The notes beneath the pieces were generated by a model. That model was not told where the DNA came from. It saw nothing but the letters and a program-made list of their open reading frames with translations, and did no database searches. 64,000 bases of DNA from Desulfobulbaceae bacterium. Its GTDB lineage: Bacteria; Desulfobacterota; Desulfobulbia; Desulfobulbales; Desulfocapsaceae. A program made the position numbers and the translations under genes. The stretch is from contig JALSMA010000078.1 in the NCBI GenBank assembly GCA_026988015.1, positions 1-64,000 on the forward strand. Direction: 5' to 3'. Position 1 is the first letter of the stretch. Each line of letters starts with the position of its first letter. This document shows, piece after piece, positions 54,872-64,000 of the stretch.

Positions 54872-55801
54872 TTACTCTTTTTTATCCGTTTTTCTGTCTT
54901 TCTTTCCTTTCTTTGCCTTCTTCTCCGATCGTACCGGTTCGGCATTTTTCCACTGTTCAGCATTCAGGATCTGAATTTCACCCTCTTCATCAACCACCTG
55001 AAGTGTTGCCTGCAACGGATTTTGACGTTTCACCCTGTAACAGCTCCCATCAACCATGAGTTTTTTTCCGGGCCTAGGCATTCCCTTACGCTCCCGTTTG
55101 TAGGTTTCAAACTCGTAGGTAAGACAGCAGAGAAGACGATTACAGACACCGGATATCTTTGATGGGTTCAGCGGAAGATCCTGCTCCTTGGCCATCTTGA
55201 TGGACACCGAATCAAATTTTTTCATATGTCCTGAACAGCAGAGTTCCCGTCCACAGGTACCAAGCCCACCAATCATTTTGGTCTCATGACGCACACCAAC
55301 CTGCCGCATCTCAACCCGGGTTCTGAACTCCTGCACAAGATCCTTGACCAACGCCCTGAAATCCACCCGTTTATCCGCAGTAAAGTAAAAGATCATCTTA
55401 CTGCCGTTAAAAAAACGCTCCACTCGAACAAGGCGCATCTGCAAAGCATGCCGGACTATCAACTCCTTACAGGTGGCGAAGGCATGTGCCTCCTCAACAG
55501 GGATATTCTCATAGCGGTTACACTCTTCGTGGACTGCACGCCGTAAGATCTCGTAACTCGCCCTGCGTTCAACCTCAGATTCCCTGCAGGCAGGGGCAGA
55601 ACAGATAATAGAGGCGGGTTCTATTCCGTACTCTCCGCGAACCATCACCACTTCTCCACGACTCAGATCATCAAGCAGCGTGGAGGCTGTAAACTCCTGT
55701 CCTTGATCCCGAAAACGGATACGGTAAAAATAGCTCAGTTGCACATTTTTCTTGTCAAACCCCATTTTGGGATCTTCTTTTTTCTGCTTCTCTTCTGCCA
55801 T
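54872..55801 (-). CDS. ricT: RicT/PSP1-type regulator of RNA processing
   Basis: 309 residues of the PSP1 C-terminal family (YaaT/RicT). Cysteines LGTCGRELCCSGHM and ISGVCNRLLCCLTYE are conserved and hold Fe-S clusters in Bacillus Y-complex members. IFYFTADKRVDFRALVKDL is the other hallmark. The C-terminus is Lys-rich. It follows holB after 8 bases, with AAGGA before the ATG. Roles in RNA maturation or sporulation are known only from Bacillus. Confidence 0.88.
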   Translation of the reverse strand: MAEEKQKKEDPKMGFDKKNVQLSYFYRIRFRDQGQEFTASTLLDDLSRGEVVMVRGEYGIEPASIICSAPACRESEVERRASYEILRRAVHEECNRYENIPVEEAHAFATCKELIVRHALQMRLVRVERFFNGSKMIFYFTADKRVDFRALVKDLVQEFRTRVEMRQVGVRHETKMIGGLGTCGRELCCSGHMKKFDSVSIKMAKEQDLPLNPSKISGVCNRLLCCLTYEFETYKRERKGMPRPGKKLMVDGSCYRVKRQNPLQATLQVVDEEGEIQILNAEQWKNAEPVRSEKKAKKGKKDRKTDKKE

Positions 55802-55809
55802 AATTCCTT

Positions 55810-56814
55810 CTATTCCTTCAACCTAAAAAGAAGCACCTCACAGACAAGCGTTCGGTTACAATTTCGGGCCAGTTCTTTTTCTGCCTGGTTAACGGCCTGC
55901 AGTTTAGCAAAATATTGTTCATAATTCCAGCCTTTCCGTGTAGTCAGGCCCCCTGCGCCCATTTCCTGACCACAAAGCTCGAAGAGACCATCTCTGATCC
56001 AGAGTCTAATCAATGAAAACAGGTAGGACAAATCTTCCTTCAGTGCTGCCATCTTCTCTGCCATCAGCAGGCATTTTCTAACATCTGCTGGCTCATCCCT
56101 GTGCTGGGACAGCAGCAAATCCGACAAATCCTCCCAGAACGAGACCAGCTCTCTTTTGTGAAACAACAATGCTCTGCCGGGACTCCCTTCAGCAATACGT
56201 GCAAGCAGCAGTGCGGTTTTCTCTTCCATCGCACCATCCAACTCCATGAGAATTTCTGTGGTTTCCTCAGGGGTAAGAGCATAAAAAGGGATGGTCTGAC
56301 ATCTGGAAACAATTGTCTGCAGAACGGTAGCAGCAGAATCTGCAGTGAGGATCAGGAGGTTGTTCTCGCGCGGCTCCTCAAGGGTTTTCAAGAGACAGTT
56401 TGCTGCCTCCTGGCGCATGGCATGAACATCTTCAATAAGAACTACCCGGGTTCTGGCCTCATATGGTGCAAATGAGAGTTTTTTTATGAGTTCACGAACC
56501 TGAGCAATTTTAATCGCCCCTTGTTCAGGAGACACCTGCAGAAAATCCGGGTGCGATTCAGCTGCAAACTTCCTGCAGGATGGGCAGATACCGCACGACA
56601 CCAACCCCAGTTGCTCTCTGCAGTTCACAGCAGCAGCAAGTCCCCGGGCAAACAACTGTTTTCCAACTCCTTCCGGACCTCGAAACAGGTAGGCATGAGC
56701 CACACGACCTGAGTCCAGACTCCTGCCCAGAAGCTTCCTCGCCTGATGCTGCCCGTAAAAAGACCTGCCAGCTATCAGCAGTTCTGGTTGTTCTGTCTGC
56801 CAGCTACTGTTCAT
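55810..56814 (-). CDS. holB: DNA polymerase III delta-prime subunit
   Basis: 334 residues of the clamp-loader AAA+ family. Walker A is FRGPEGVGKQLFARGL, a zinc module CGICPSC follows, and IEDVHAMRQEAANCLLKTLEEP is the Walker B to sensor region with SRCQ. It starts three bases after the YhaM-like gene and ricT follows. The delta-prime subunit helps load the sliding clamp. Confidence 0.92.
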   Translation of the reverse strand: MNSSWQTEQPELLIAGRSFYGQHQARKLLGRSLDSGRVAHAYLFRGPEGVGKQLFARGLAAAVNCREQLGLVSCGICPSCRKFAAESHPDFLQVSPEQGAIKIAQVRELIKKLSFAPYEARTRVVLIEDVHAMRQEAANCLLKTLEEPRENNLLILTADSAATVLQTIVSRCQTIPFYALTPEETTEILMELDGAMEEKTALLLARIAEGSPGRALLFHKRELVSFWEDLSDLLLSQHRDEPADVRKCLLMAEKMAALKEDLSYLFSLIRLWIRDGLFELCGQEMGAGGLTTRKGWNYEQYFAKLQAVNQAEKELARNCNRTLVCEVLLFRLKE

Positions 56815-56817
56815 CTG

Positions 56818-57852
56818 CTAGAGAAGCGACAGCTGCTTTCCTGCCGGTTTAGCTTTCTCTGTATCTTTTGCGATATCTTCTTCAGCTACCGGCAATGGAT
56901 TAAGATACAGAAAACGCTCCAGCGATCGCTGGTAGTCGGTAAGATGCAACCCGGGCTCAACTATTTTTGCCCGCAACTGTCCCATCAGATTCATCTTTGC
57001 GTCAAGGTCATCAAGAAAACTGAGAATAAAGGCCTCCGTCGTCATGGGAACCGTGGGTGATCCAAACTCATGCCGACCATGATGACTGAGAATCAGATGC
57101 TGCAGCTGCTCAAGAAGGTCCCGTGGAAAGTCCTTGATTCTGCAGGCTTCCTCAGCCACCATTTCGCTGCCCATAACGAGGTGCCCTTTAAGGCGACCAT
57201 GTCGAGTGTATTCAATAAGGGCCAGATTCATGGTCAACTCCTCCACCTTTCCCAAGTCATGAAGCAGTGCTCCGGCAATAAGAAGTGAGCGGTCAACTCC
57301 GGGATAATGCCCGGACAACTTGTCGGCAAGCTCTGCAACCGAGAGGGAGTGTTCGAGAAGGCCACCGAGATAGGCGTGGTGGATCCCTTTCGCAGCCGGT
57401 GAATCCTGAAAACGCTGCCACATAGGTTCTTTTTTTAGAAAACGATTCAGGAGTCTTCTCAGAAACGAATTCTCTACAGAACCCACAAGTTTCTGCACTC
57501 TCCTGGCAAGCTCAGTACGATCCAGAGGACAGCTTGGAACAAAATCAGCCAGATCCACATCTTCTTTTGATACGGATTCAATGGTATCTATTTTCAACTG
57601 CAGTTGCTCACGGTAGAGCTGCACCACAGCCTGCACCCTGACAAAAGCACCGGGGCCGCAATGCCCAAAAAGCTCCTCGGCCCGATCCCAGATCGGCCCG
57701 CTGATTTCACCACTGCTGTCCATAACGGTGAGCTGGATATAGGCCTTTCCAGCACGTGTCTCTGCTAGCCGGGCAGCCTTCACCAGAAACAGATCTGAGA
57801 CCCGCTCACCTTCCTGCAAATTCTTTATAAACCGCCGCGCGCCCATCACCAA
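56818..57852 (-). CDS. YhaM-like 3'-5' exoribonuclease (OB + HD)
   Basis: 344 residues. An OB-type nucleic acid-binding domain (about 10-95) precedes an HD domain with HHAYLGGLLEHSLSVAELA and GALLHDLGKVEEL and LSHHGRHEFGSP. It is like YhaM of Bacillus in architecture. It ends RNA or DNA 3' ends processively. Start is one of two nearby Met codons (57852 or 57846). It begins 15 bases after ychF. Confidence 0.85.
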   Translation of the reverse strand: MVMGARRFIKNLQEGERVSDLFLVKAARLAETRAGKAYIQLTVMDSSGEISGPIWDRAEELFGHCGPGAFVRVQAVVQLYREQLQLKIDTIESVSKEDVDLADFVPSCPLDRTELARRVQKLVGSVENSFLRRLLNRFLKKEPMWQRFQDSPAAKGIHHAYLGGLLEHSLSVAELADKLSGHYPGVDRSLLIAGALLHDLGKVEELTMNLALIEYTRHGRLKGHLVMGSEMVAEEACRIKDFPRDLLEQLQHLILSHHGRHEFGSPTVPMTTEAFILSFLDDLDAKMNLMGQLRAKIVEPGLHLTDYQRSLERFLYLNPLPVAEEDIAKDTEKAKPAGKQLSLL

Positions 57853-57867
57853 CCCAACTGAATACTA

Positions 57868-58965
57868 TTATACATTAAAGCGAAAGTTCATACAATCGCC
57901 GTCAACAACCACATATTCCTTCCCTTCAGAGCGCATCAGCCCCTTTTCTTTTGCGCCACTTTCACCACCACAGGCCACAAAATCATCATAGCTGATTGTC
58001 TCAGCCCGGATAAAACCACGCTCAAAATCAGAATGGATCTTCCCGGCAGCACCGGGTGCCCTGGTTCCAAGGGGAATGGTCCAGGCACGAGTTTCTTTTT
58101 CACCCACTGTAAAATAGGTGATAAGACCTAAAAGTTCATACCCTGCAGCAATCAGCCGGTTCAATCCCGGCTCCTTCATCCCCATATCTGCCAGAAACTC
58201 CTGCTGTTCCACAGCATCAAGCTGGCTCAGTTCCTGTTCGATGGAACCAGCAATGATTACCACCCCGTCACCATCTTCGGCAGCAAGCTGCTCAAGGACA
58301 CGAACATACTCGTTACCGCTTAACACATCATCTTCGAGAACATTTGCCACATAGAGCACGGGTTTATCGGTGAGAAGACACATCTCCTTCATCATTTCCG
58401 TTTCCAGGTCATTTTCCAGATCCACGGTTCTTGCTGAGGCACCACTGTCCAAAACATCCCTAAGTCGCTCCAGAAATACAGCGTGGGCCTTCAGGGCCTT
58501 ATCACCTGACTTAGCCATAGACTGCGCTTTTTTGAGCCGTTTTTCCACGGTATCCAGATCTGAAAGGACCAACTCCATGGTAATCACCTCACGATCCCGG
58601 GCCGGATCGATGGAACCATCCACATGGACAATATTTTCATCTTCAAAACAACGAACAACATGGACAATGGCATCTACCTGACGGATATGCCCCAGAAACT
58701 GGTTGCCAAGTCCTTCGCCCTGACTGGCACCTTTTACGAGCCCGGCAATGTCCACAAACTCCATCTGAGTAGCAACCTTGTTCCTGGTATTGGCCATTTC
58801 AGCCAGCACATCCAGACGTTTGTCCGGAACCGGTACAATACCCACATTGGGTTCAATGGTACAAAACGGATAATTCTCAGCATCAATACCGGCCGCTGTC
58901 AATGCATTAAAAATTGTAGACTTCCCGACATTTGGAAGGCCAACAATACCACAACGAAATCCCAT
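57868..58965 (-). CDS. ychF: Redox-responsive ATPase/GTPase YchF
   Basis: 365 residues of the Obg-like P-loop family. G1 is GIVGLPNVGKSTIFNALT, G3 VDIAGLVKGASQGEGLGNQFL, and the C-terminal TGS domain ends in YVVVDGDCMNFRFNV. It binds ATP more than GTP and associates with ribosomes. ATG at 58965 follows GGGGAG, so the extra five residues of an upstream GTG start are not used. Confidence 0.96.
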   Translation of the reverse strand: MGFRCGIVGLPNVGKSTIFNALTAAGIDAENYPFCTIEPNVGIVPVPDKRLDVLAEMANTRNKVATQMEFVDIAGLVKGASQGEGLGNQFLGHIRQVDAIVHVVRCFEDENIVHVDGSIDPARDREVITMELVLSDLDTVEKRLKKAQSMAKSGDKALKAHAVFLERLRDVLDSGASARTVDLENDLETEMMKEMCLLTDKPVLYVANVLEDDVLSGNEYVRVLEQLAAEDGDGVVIIAGSIEQELSQLDAVEQQEFLADMGMKEPGLNRLIAAGYELLGLITYFTVGEKETRAWTIPLGTRAPGAAGKIHSDFERGFIRAETISYDDFVACGGESGAKEKGLMRSEGKEYVVVDGDCMNFRFNV

Positions 58966-59168
58966 ATATAAACTCCCCACCCTTTTCGGGCATAAGAAAA
59001 AGACTCAAAACAATTTTACGATAAATCCTCACACCTGCTTCCCTGGTAATAAGCAAGTGAATAGCTGGATAAAAACGAAAACAGAACAGAAAGACGACAA
59101 ATCATCTAAAATAGAATAGTATACCCTGCCCACAGAGAAAATGCCCATTTTTTTACAAGGAGCCGTTC

Positions 59169-60476
59169 ATGATTCCAGCTTCCATCCTACTCAGCAACGT
59201 CACGCTCTACACAGGTCCCCATACAACTCCGGCACCAAAGCAATGGCTCCTGTGCAGAGATGGCCTCATCCACTCATTTGGCCCCATGACCACCGTTCCT
59301 GAATGTCCGGAAGCTGTCTCACTTGACGGAACCGGTAAATTACTGATGCCCGGGCTGATCAATGCTCACAATCACTGTGCCATGACACTGTTTCGGGGGC
59401 TTGCCGATGACCTTGAACTCAACGAATGGCTCAACAGACACATCTTCCCGGCAGAAGCTGCCCATGTAAGCGAAGAAATGGTGTACTGGTGCACAAAACT
59501 TGCCGCAGCCGAAATGATACTCTCCGGCACTACCACAGTGGCTGATGGCTACTTCCATGAGGGGCAGGTAGCACGTGCTCTGCTTGAAAGTGGAATGCGG
59601 GCGGTTACTGCACACGGAATAGTTGATTTTCCGGCACCAGGAGTTGCCGACCCCGGCCGGAACATTGCTGCCGTGGCAGAATTTATAGAGGAGTGGAAGG
59701 GACGGGATGAGCGCATAACTCCTGCAGTCTTTGCCCACTCTCCCTACACCTGTTCTCCCGCCACCCTGCAGGCGGCAAAAACATTGGCACAAGAGCAGAA
59801 GCTGCCCTTTTTTATCCATATTGCTGAGAGTAGGCAGGAACAGAAGATCATTATGGATCCGCAGGGGACAAGCCCCATTCGTCATCTCTCTGCCCTGAAT
59901 CTACTGGATAGTGATACTGTGCTGATCCACTGCGTCTGGCTTGACGATGAAGACATTGACATCATCCACAAGAGTGGTGCTGGAGCCATAATCTGCCCCC
60001 AGAGTCATCTCAAGCTGGCTTCGGGCATAAGCCAAGCCTCCTCAATGGATGCGTTGGGAATCCCGGTGGGGTTGGGAACAGACGGCGCCGCCAGCAACAA
60101 TGGACTTGATCTCTTTGTCGAACTGGACATGCTGGCAAAGACGCAGAAGCTGCGGCAACTCGACGCCACAGCAATGCCTGCAGCACGGGCACTGGCCACA
60201 GCTACAGAAAATAACGCTGCGATACTGGGACTTACAAATCTTGGGAAAATCGCGCCGGGATACAAAGCAGACCTTATCCTCCTCAACCTGAACCAGCCTC
60301 ATCTGCAACCATTTTACAGCTGCGACTCCCTGGTTTACAGCGGAAGCGGATCTGATGTGAGCACAGTCATCATCAATGGCAGTATCGTACTGCGCGGAGG
60401 CCAACTTCTCACCTTTGACCTGGCCGAAACCCTTGAGAAAGTCCGCAGTCTTGCAGTGCCACTGGGACACCTGTAA
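59169..60476 (+). CDS. mtaD: 5'-methylthioadenosine/S-adenosylhomocysteine deaminase-type amidohydrolase
   Basis: 435 residues of the amidohydrolase family. LMPGLINAHNHCAMTLFRGL carries the first metal pair; ILSGTTTVADGYFHE, FFIHIAESRQEQ and IHCVWLDDEDIDI carry more ligands; GLGTDGAASNNGLDLFVE ends the site. It probably deaminates MTA, SAH or related adenosyl compounds. AAGGAG is before the ATG. It complements metK-ahcY, 27 kb away. Exact substrate is uncertain, as close relatives act on guanine, melamine-type or atrazine-type substrates. Confidence 0.85.
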   Translation: MIPASILLSNVTLYTGPHTTPAPKQWLLCRDGLIHSFGPMTTVPECPEAVSLDGTGKLLMPGLINAHNHCAMTLFRGLADDLELNEWLNRHIFPAEAAHVSEEMVYWCTKLAAAEMILSGTTTVADGYFHEGQVARALLESGMRAVTAHGIVDFPAPGVADPGRNIAAVAEFIEEWKGRDERITPAVFAHSPYTCSPATLQAAKTLAQEQKLPFFIHIAESRQEQKIIMDPQGTSPIRHLSALNLLDSDTVLIHCVWLDDEDIDIIHKSGAGAIICPQSHLKLASGISQASSMDALGIPVGLGTDGAASNNGLDLFVELDMLAKTQKLRQLDATAMPAARALATATENNAAILGLTNLGKIAPGYKADLILLNLNQPHLQPFYSCDSLVYSGSGSDVSTVIINGSIVLRGGQLLTFDLAETLEKVRSLAVPLGHL

Positions 60477-60637
60477 CGGTGGGCTACACTTGAGACAGTT
60501 ACCTGAATATGTGACGGATTCGCAAGTCGTTTCTCGTTAACATACTGAAATAAAAAGAATAACATTCACAATCGGGTATATTTGAAAAAAGCTACCAGCC
60601 TACCTTCGAAATCTAAGAATAACTTACTGGAAAAAAC

Positions 60638-61336
60638 CTAAAAAGCCAGTTTCAAGACAACAAAACCGCCAAGAAGCAGGACCACAAAAACGACACAGAG
60701 TGTATTGAAATACCTGTCTATAAACTCTTTGGCAGACTCGCCCCACTTGTGTAAAAGCCAGGCAACCAGAAAAAAACGACAGGCACGCGCAACAAAGGAG
60801 GCAAGGAAAAAAATCGTAAGATCAACACGGGCAACCCCTGCTGTGATAGTGGTCAATTTATATGGCAAAGGAGTGAGCCCGAAGACAAAGACTATCCAGG
60901 CATTCCAGTGGTCATAGACCTGAAACAGATATTCACCCCCAAGTGCACTCCCCATTGTCGAAATCAGATATGAGGGAAGGGCTATATCGAGCCGGCCATC
61001 AACGTCAACCAGGGGCATATGGGCCACATTTTCAACAATCCAGCGCCCCATGGTATCCCATGCAAAAACCCCTATTCCATACCCGGCAAGACCTCCTGCA
61101 ACAGAAGCCAGGGTACACCAGAAAGCATACTTGTACCAGCGAGATGTTGCCCCGAGCACAAGAGCAATAAGAAGGACATCAGGAGGGACAGGAAAAAAAC
61201 TTGATTCAGCAAAAGAGAGAACAATCAGAGCCAGGAGACCATATTTGCTGTCGGCCCAGTGCAGCATCCAGTCATAGAGACGGCGCACCAGACCATCATT
61301 CTTTTTCACCGCCACTTCATTCATTATTCCAGCCAT
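60638..61336 (-). CDS. YqaA family membrane protein (DedA/SNARE-associated)
   Basis: About 232 residues with several membrane segments. The SNARE-associated motif region [18 protein letters not shown] and [17 protein letters not shown] are DedA/YqaA marks. These proteins help membrane lipid or envelope homeostasis. The start is uncertain: ATG at 61336 or 61324, both inside the end of pcm, indicates coupling. Confidence 0.85.
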   Translation of the reverse strand: MAGIMNEVAVKKNDGLVRRLYDWMLHWADSKYGLLALIVLSFAESSFFPVPPDVLLIALVLGATSRWYKYAFWCTLASVAGGLAGYGIGVFAWDTMGRWIVENVAHMPLVDVDGRLDIALPSYLISTMGSALGGEYLFQVYDHWNAWIVFVFGLTPLPYKLTTITAGVARVDLTIFFLASFVARACRFFLVAWLLHKWGESAKEFIDRYFNTLCVVFVVLLLGGFVVLKLAF

Positions 61337-61967
61337 GTTCCCCGATAAGGCTGACAAACCGAACACTTTCCAACCGTGATACAACAATATTGCCATCTCC
61401 TTTGCTGAGAAGATGCAGTTCCTGCACCTCGCGATCACCCACGGGGATAATCATTCGTCCCGGATCAGCAAGCTGAGCCACTAGGGGTTCAGGAATCTCC
61501 GGCCCGCCAGCTGTCACGATGATGGCGTCATAAGGGGCATGCTCCTGCCAGCCAAGTGTCCCATCATCAAGGCGGGACAGGATGTTATGGTAGTGGAGCC
61601 GGTCAAAAACCTTACGGGCACCTGCAAGAAGAATGTTGAGTCGCTCAACTGTGTAGACCCTGGAACAGAGTCGTGAAAGAACAGCGGCCTGGTAACCAGA
61701 ACCAGTTCCTATTTCAAGAACCCGCTCATTACCTTGCAGCTGCAGTTCCTGAGTCATTGCTGCGACAACGAGGGGTTGAGATATTGTCTGATCCCCGGAA
61801 ATGGGCAGAGGGTGATCACCATAGGCCCTTGCCTGCTGAGCATCTTCCACAAAGAGGTGCCTGGGGACCTCCCGCATGGCATCCAGAACCCGGTTGTCGC
61901 TAATACCACGTCGCACAAGCTGTTCCTGCACCATACGCTCACGCGCTGTAGCAAAGCGATCTGTCAC
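61317..61967 (-). CDS. pcm: Protein-L-isoaspartate O-methyltransferase
   Basis: 216 residues. It methylates isoaspartyl residues in damaged proteins with [22 protein letters not shown] is the SAM-binding motif, and [20 protein letters not shown] and [20 protein letters not shown] match Pcm. It begins with GTG overlapping the bamE-like stop (GTGA) and overlaps yqaA at its end. The three form a coupled operon. Confidence 0.95.
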   Translation of the reverse strand: MTDRFATARERMVQEQLVRRGISDNRVLDAMREVPRHLFVEDAQQARAYGDHPLPISGDQTISQPLVVAAMTQELQLQGNERVLEIGTGSGYQAAVLSRLCSRVYTVERLNILLAGARKVFDRLHYHNILSRLDDGTLGWQEHAPYDAIIVTAGGPEIPEPLVAQLADPGRMIIPVGDREVQELHLLSKGDGNIVVSRLESVRFVSLIGEHGWNNE

Positions 61968-62362
61968 TTCTTTTCCGTCTCCTGCCAGGAATAGTCATCC
62001 TGCCAATCAAACTCATCCTCCTCGTAGCCACTGTAACGACAAGTTGCAACGGTATCTCCAGAAAGAGTGATGACGACCATATTGTAGCCATTGGAATCAA
62101 ATGCACCGCCAACCAGAGGGATGCCCTGCATAAAAGCTTTATCTTCTTCGTAATAAACCCACTCCTCCACTGAGTCAGTCACCATACGGGTCGTATCCGG
62201 ATCCCCCATGAGGTTCAATACCTCCTGACGACCGGTCTCACCCACTTTGATCATGCACACATCTGAGACTAACTGACGAGTTGGAGTGCCGGAACATCCT
62301 GCTAGAAGAAGAGTCATCAGCACGATGCCTGTATAAAAAAGAGGCCGAAAAGTATTTATCAT
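61964..62362 (-). CDS. BamE/SmpA-like lipoprotein
   Basis: 132 residues. The signal peptide ends in a lipobox LLAGC (Cys about residue 23). The following domain [19 protein letters not shown] resembles the SmpA/OmlA fold of BamE. The acidic C-terminal tail is Asp/Glu rich. ATG at 62362 is preceded by GGGAG; the longer N-terminus from an upstream Met has no signal. It probably works in outer-membrane assembly, alongside BamD in the window. Confidence 0.8.
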   Translation of the reverse strand: MINTFRPLFYTGIVLMTLLLAGCSGTPTRQLVSDVCMIKVGETGRQEVLNLMGDPDTTRMVTDSVEEWVYYEEDKAFMQGIPLVGGAFDSNGYNMVVITLSGDTVATCRYSGYEEDEFDWQDDYSWQETEKK

Positions 62363-62521
62363 TGAAATCTCCCGCAAAAAAAGAGAACGGTTGAAAAGAT
62401 GGTAATGTTGACAAATTCGTAAATAGCTCAAATAACCGATGGCTGAGTAGGTAAGCGTAGGCTCCGAAAAACTTCAGTCGCGAGGCACACATTTTTTGTT
62501 TAATTTCGGCATACCAGGATC

Positions 62522-62588
62522 CATCGCAATCAAACAAAAAAAAAACGCAGCAGCGAAGCAAGTTAAGAGTTTTTGGACGCCATTAATG
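62522..62588. repeat. Degenerate intergenic repeat, copy 2
   Basis: Aligns with 12672-12736 (see there). It is preceded by an extra arm at about 62492-62508, TTTTTTGTTTAATTTCG, which is nearly complementary to CGCAATCAAACAAAAAA at 62525-62541, so this copy can fold back. It lies between the bamE-like gene and htpG. Confidence 0.45.
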
Positions 62589-62646
62589 TTAACGTTTCCA
62601 ACCGTTCTATAGCGTGCTACAGGGCTTTTTTCAATATATAGTTGAA

Positions 62647-64000
62647 TCAGCCCCCCACAGCCCTGGTCAGAATCTTGTAGTTTCTCTCCACCATAACCAT
62701 GGGGTCAACCACAAGACCTGCCTGAATCATGGCATTGTCATAAATCTGCGCAGCAACTTCAGCAGCAAAGGTCTCATCGTTTTTTACAAGCTCTGCCAGT
62801 TGCTTGATAAGAGGACTTGTCAGGTTGATTTCCAGATTTTTCTTACTGGCCTCTGGGGTCAATCCTTTCTCCATTCGACTCGCAGCCATTATCCGTTCCA
62901 TGGATGAGGTCATAAAGCCATCAGGGTTCACAATCATTGCAGGGGAATCAACCAGCCGTTTAGATTCAATAACATCAGCCACCTTGTCCTCAAGGTTTTT
63001 CTTCAACCAGGAGATCAACTCACTGCTGGCATCGTCTGCAAGCTTTTCCGCACTTTCGCCATCAGAATCGGCGTCACCACTTTTTGAGAGATCCAGGTCA
63101 GCACGATCCGCAGAAACCAGTTTTTTGCCATCGAACTCACCGAGATGATTAAGTACAAAATCGTCAATGGGTTCCATGGTGTAAATAATTTCAATACCCT
63201 TTTTGTTAAACATCTCCACATAGGGACCGGCTTCGATGGCGGCCCGGGTTGGACCATTTATGTAGTAGATCTCCTCCTGGCCGTCTCCCATCCGTTCCAC
63301 ATATTCGGCAAGGGATGTCGGTTTGCCATCTTCAGATCTGGAAGATTCAAAACGAACCAGCTGAGCCAGCTCCTTCTGAAACTCATAATCAGAGGTCACA
63401 CCCTCTTTAATGTAAATACCAAAGGTGTTCCAGAAATCCAGGTAATGGTCGGAATCACGCTTGGCCTCTTCAGCCAGGAATTTCAGAAAACGTTTGGTGA
63501 TCACCTTCCTGAGCTTCATCACCAGAGCATTATCCTGCAGTGACTGGCGTGAAATATTCAAAGGCAGGTCCTCACTGTCCACCACGCCTTTTAAAAAGCG
63601 CAGCCATTCAGGGAGAATATTTTCAGAATGCTGATCAATAAGTACCCGCTGACAGTAAAGATTCACCCCCGGTTCCACCCTGCCAAAACCCATGGCCTCA
63701 AAGTTCTCTTTGGGGGCAAAAAGGACAGCGTTGATTGCAAGGGGTGCATCAACTGAAAAATGTAGCCGATAGTGAGGTTCATCTGTTGCGTTTCCGATAA
63801 ACTTATAAAAATCGTTATATTCTTCATCGGTGATCTCATTCTTACTTCTGGTCCATATGGCCTGCACCGTATTTACAGTCTCCCCTTCAAGTTTAATAGG
63901 AAAGGGAACGAAGGTTGAATACTGCTTAATAATACTTTCAACCTTCCACTTCCTGGCATAATCATGGGCATCATCTTTGAGTTCGATAATGATCCTGGTA
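62647..64000 (-). CDS. htpG: Chaperone HtpG (Hsp90), C-terminal part
   Basis: The gene continues beyond the right edge, so only the last ~450 residues are seen. The frame is open from 64000 down to the stop, and the residues at the edge (RIIIELKDDAHDYARKWK) belong to the middle domain. Later SVDAPLAINAVLFAPKENFE and CQRVLIDQHSENILPEWLRF and GVVDSEDLPLNISRQSLQDN are Hsp90 marks, and the C-terminal dimerisation domain ends near residue 450 of the visible part. ATP-dependent protein folding. Confidence 0.95.
   Translation of the reverse strand, partial: TRIIIELKDDAHDYARKWKVESIIKQYSTFVPFPIKLEGETVNTVQAIWTRSKNEITDEEYNDFYKFIGNATDEPHYRLHFSVDAPLAINAVLFAPKENFEAMGFGRVEPGVNLYCQRVLIDQHSENILPEWLRFLKGVVDSEDLPLNISRQSLQDNALVMKLRKVITKRFLKFLAEEAKRDSDHYLDFWNTFGIYIKEGVTSDYEFQKELAQLVRFESSRSEDGKPTSLAEYVERMGDGQEEIYYINGPTRAAIEAGPYVEMFNKKGIEIIYTMEPIDDFVLNHLGEFDGKKLVSADRADLDLSKSGDADSDGESAEKLADDASSELISWLKKNLEDKVADVIESKRLVDSPAMIVNPDGFMTSSMERIMAASRMEKGLTPEASKKNLEINLTSPLIKQLAELVKNDETFAAEVAAQIYDNAMIQAGLVVDPMVMVERNYKILTRAVGG

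Noticed and set aside
1-64000. tRNA, rRNA, CRISPR arrays and insertion sequences
   Set aside because: No cloverleaf motifs, regularly spaced direct repeats, or transposase genes could be supported by reading.

Overview
The window is a gene-dense chromosomal segment of a Gram-negative, sulfur-metabolising bacterium, most likely a Desulfobacterota member of the Desulfobulbales/Desulfocapsa type (inference). The main evidence is a reductive-type dsrA-dsrB-dsrD operon at 34700-37498. BamD, BamE-like and glycine-zipper lipoproteins, KdsD and Tat export indicate an outer membrane. Many genes use GTG starts or short stop-start overlaps. I see no insertion sequence, prophage, CRISPR array, rRNA or tRNA.

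Layout: 1-1656 holds a broken Zn-ribbon/nuclease gene. 1657-7151 (+) holds cbpAM, a glycine-zipper lipoprotein, yjbQ, a UbiD decarboxylase, rluB and an HU/IHF protein. 7172-12609 (-) holds rimO with a nucleoside phosphorylase, the F0-only ATP synthase cluster atpZ-atpI-atpB-atpE, and hemL with a short coupled leader ORF. 12961-15131 (+) holds trxA, trxB and bamD. 15162-20653 holds small genes, two overlapping kinase-like genes, and a Tat-exported metallophosphoesterase behind a Pho-box-like site. 20778-25586 (+) holds larB, a fused secDF, a YkgJ protein and a HAD hydrolase. 25632-29304 is a divergent pair: a degenerate cyclic-nucleotide-domain protein and a membrane protein with a ubiquitin-conjugating-enzyme (E2/UBC) fold. 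29359-31020 (-) holds a His-rich protein, cooT and kdsD; 31293-33781 (+) holds metK-ahcY.

33877-37498 (-) is birA-dsrD-dsrB-dsrA. 37780-45334 (-) is pgi, rpe, dprA, rpoD and dnaG. 45447-50170 (+) holds an unknown protein, htpX, an HDOD protein and a UbiB-type kinase. 50177-58965 (-) runs through a TIM-like protein, DUF167, DivIVA-like, yggT, metG, ricT, holB, a YhaM-like exonuclease and ychF. 59169-60476 (+) is an MTA/SAH deaminase. 60638-64000 (-) is yqaA, pcm, bamE-like and the 3' part of htpG.

Functional links: MetK, AhcY and the SAH deaminase form a methyl cycle. LarB, CooT and the His-rich protein suggest nickel handling. CbpA/CbpM, HtpX and HtpG are chaperone or quality-control functions. 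Secretion and envelope assembly are served by SecDF, BamD and BamE-like. The most unusual locus is the E2-fold/TM/TPR protein at 26884-29304.
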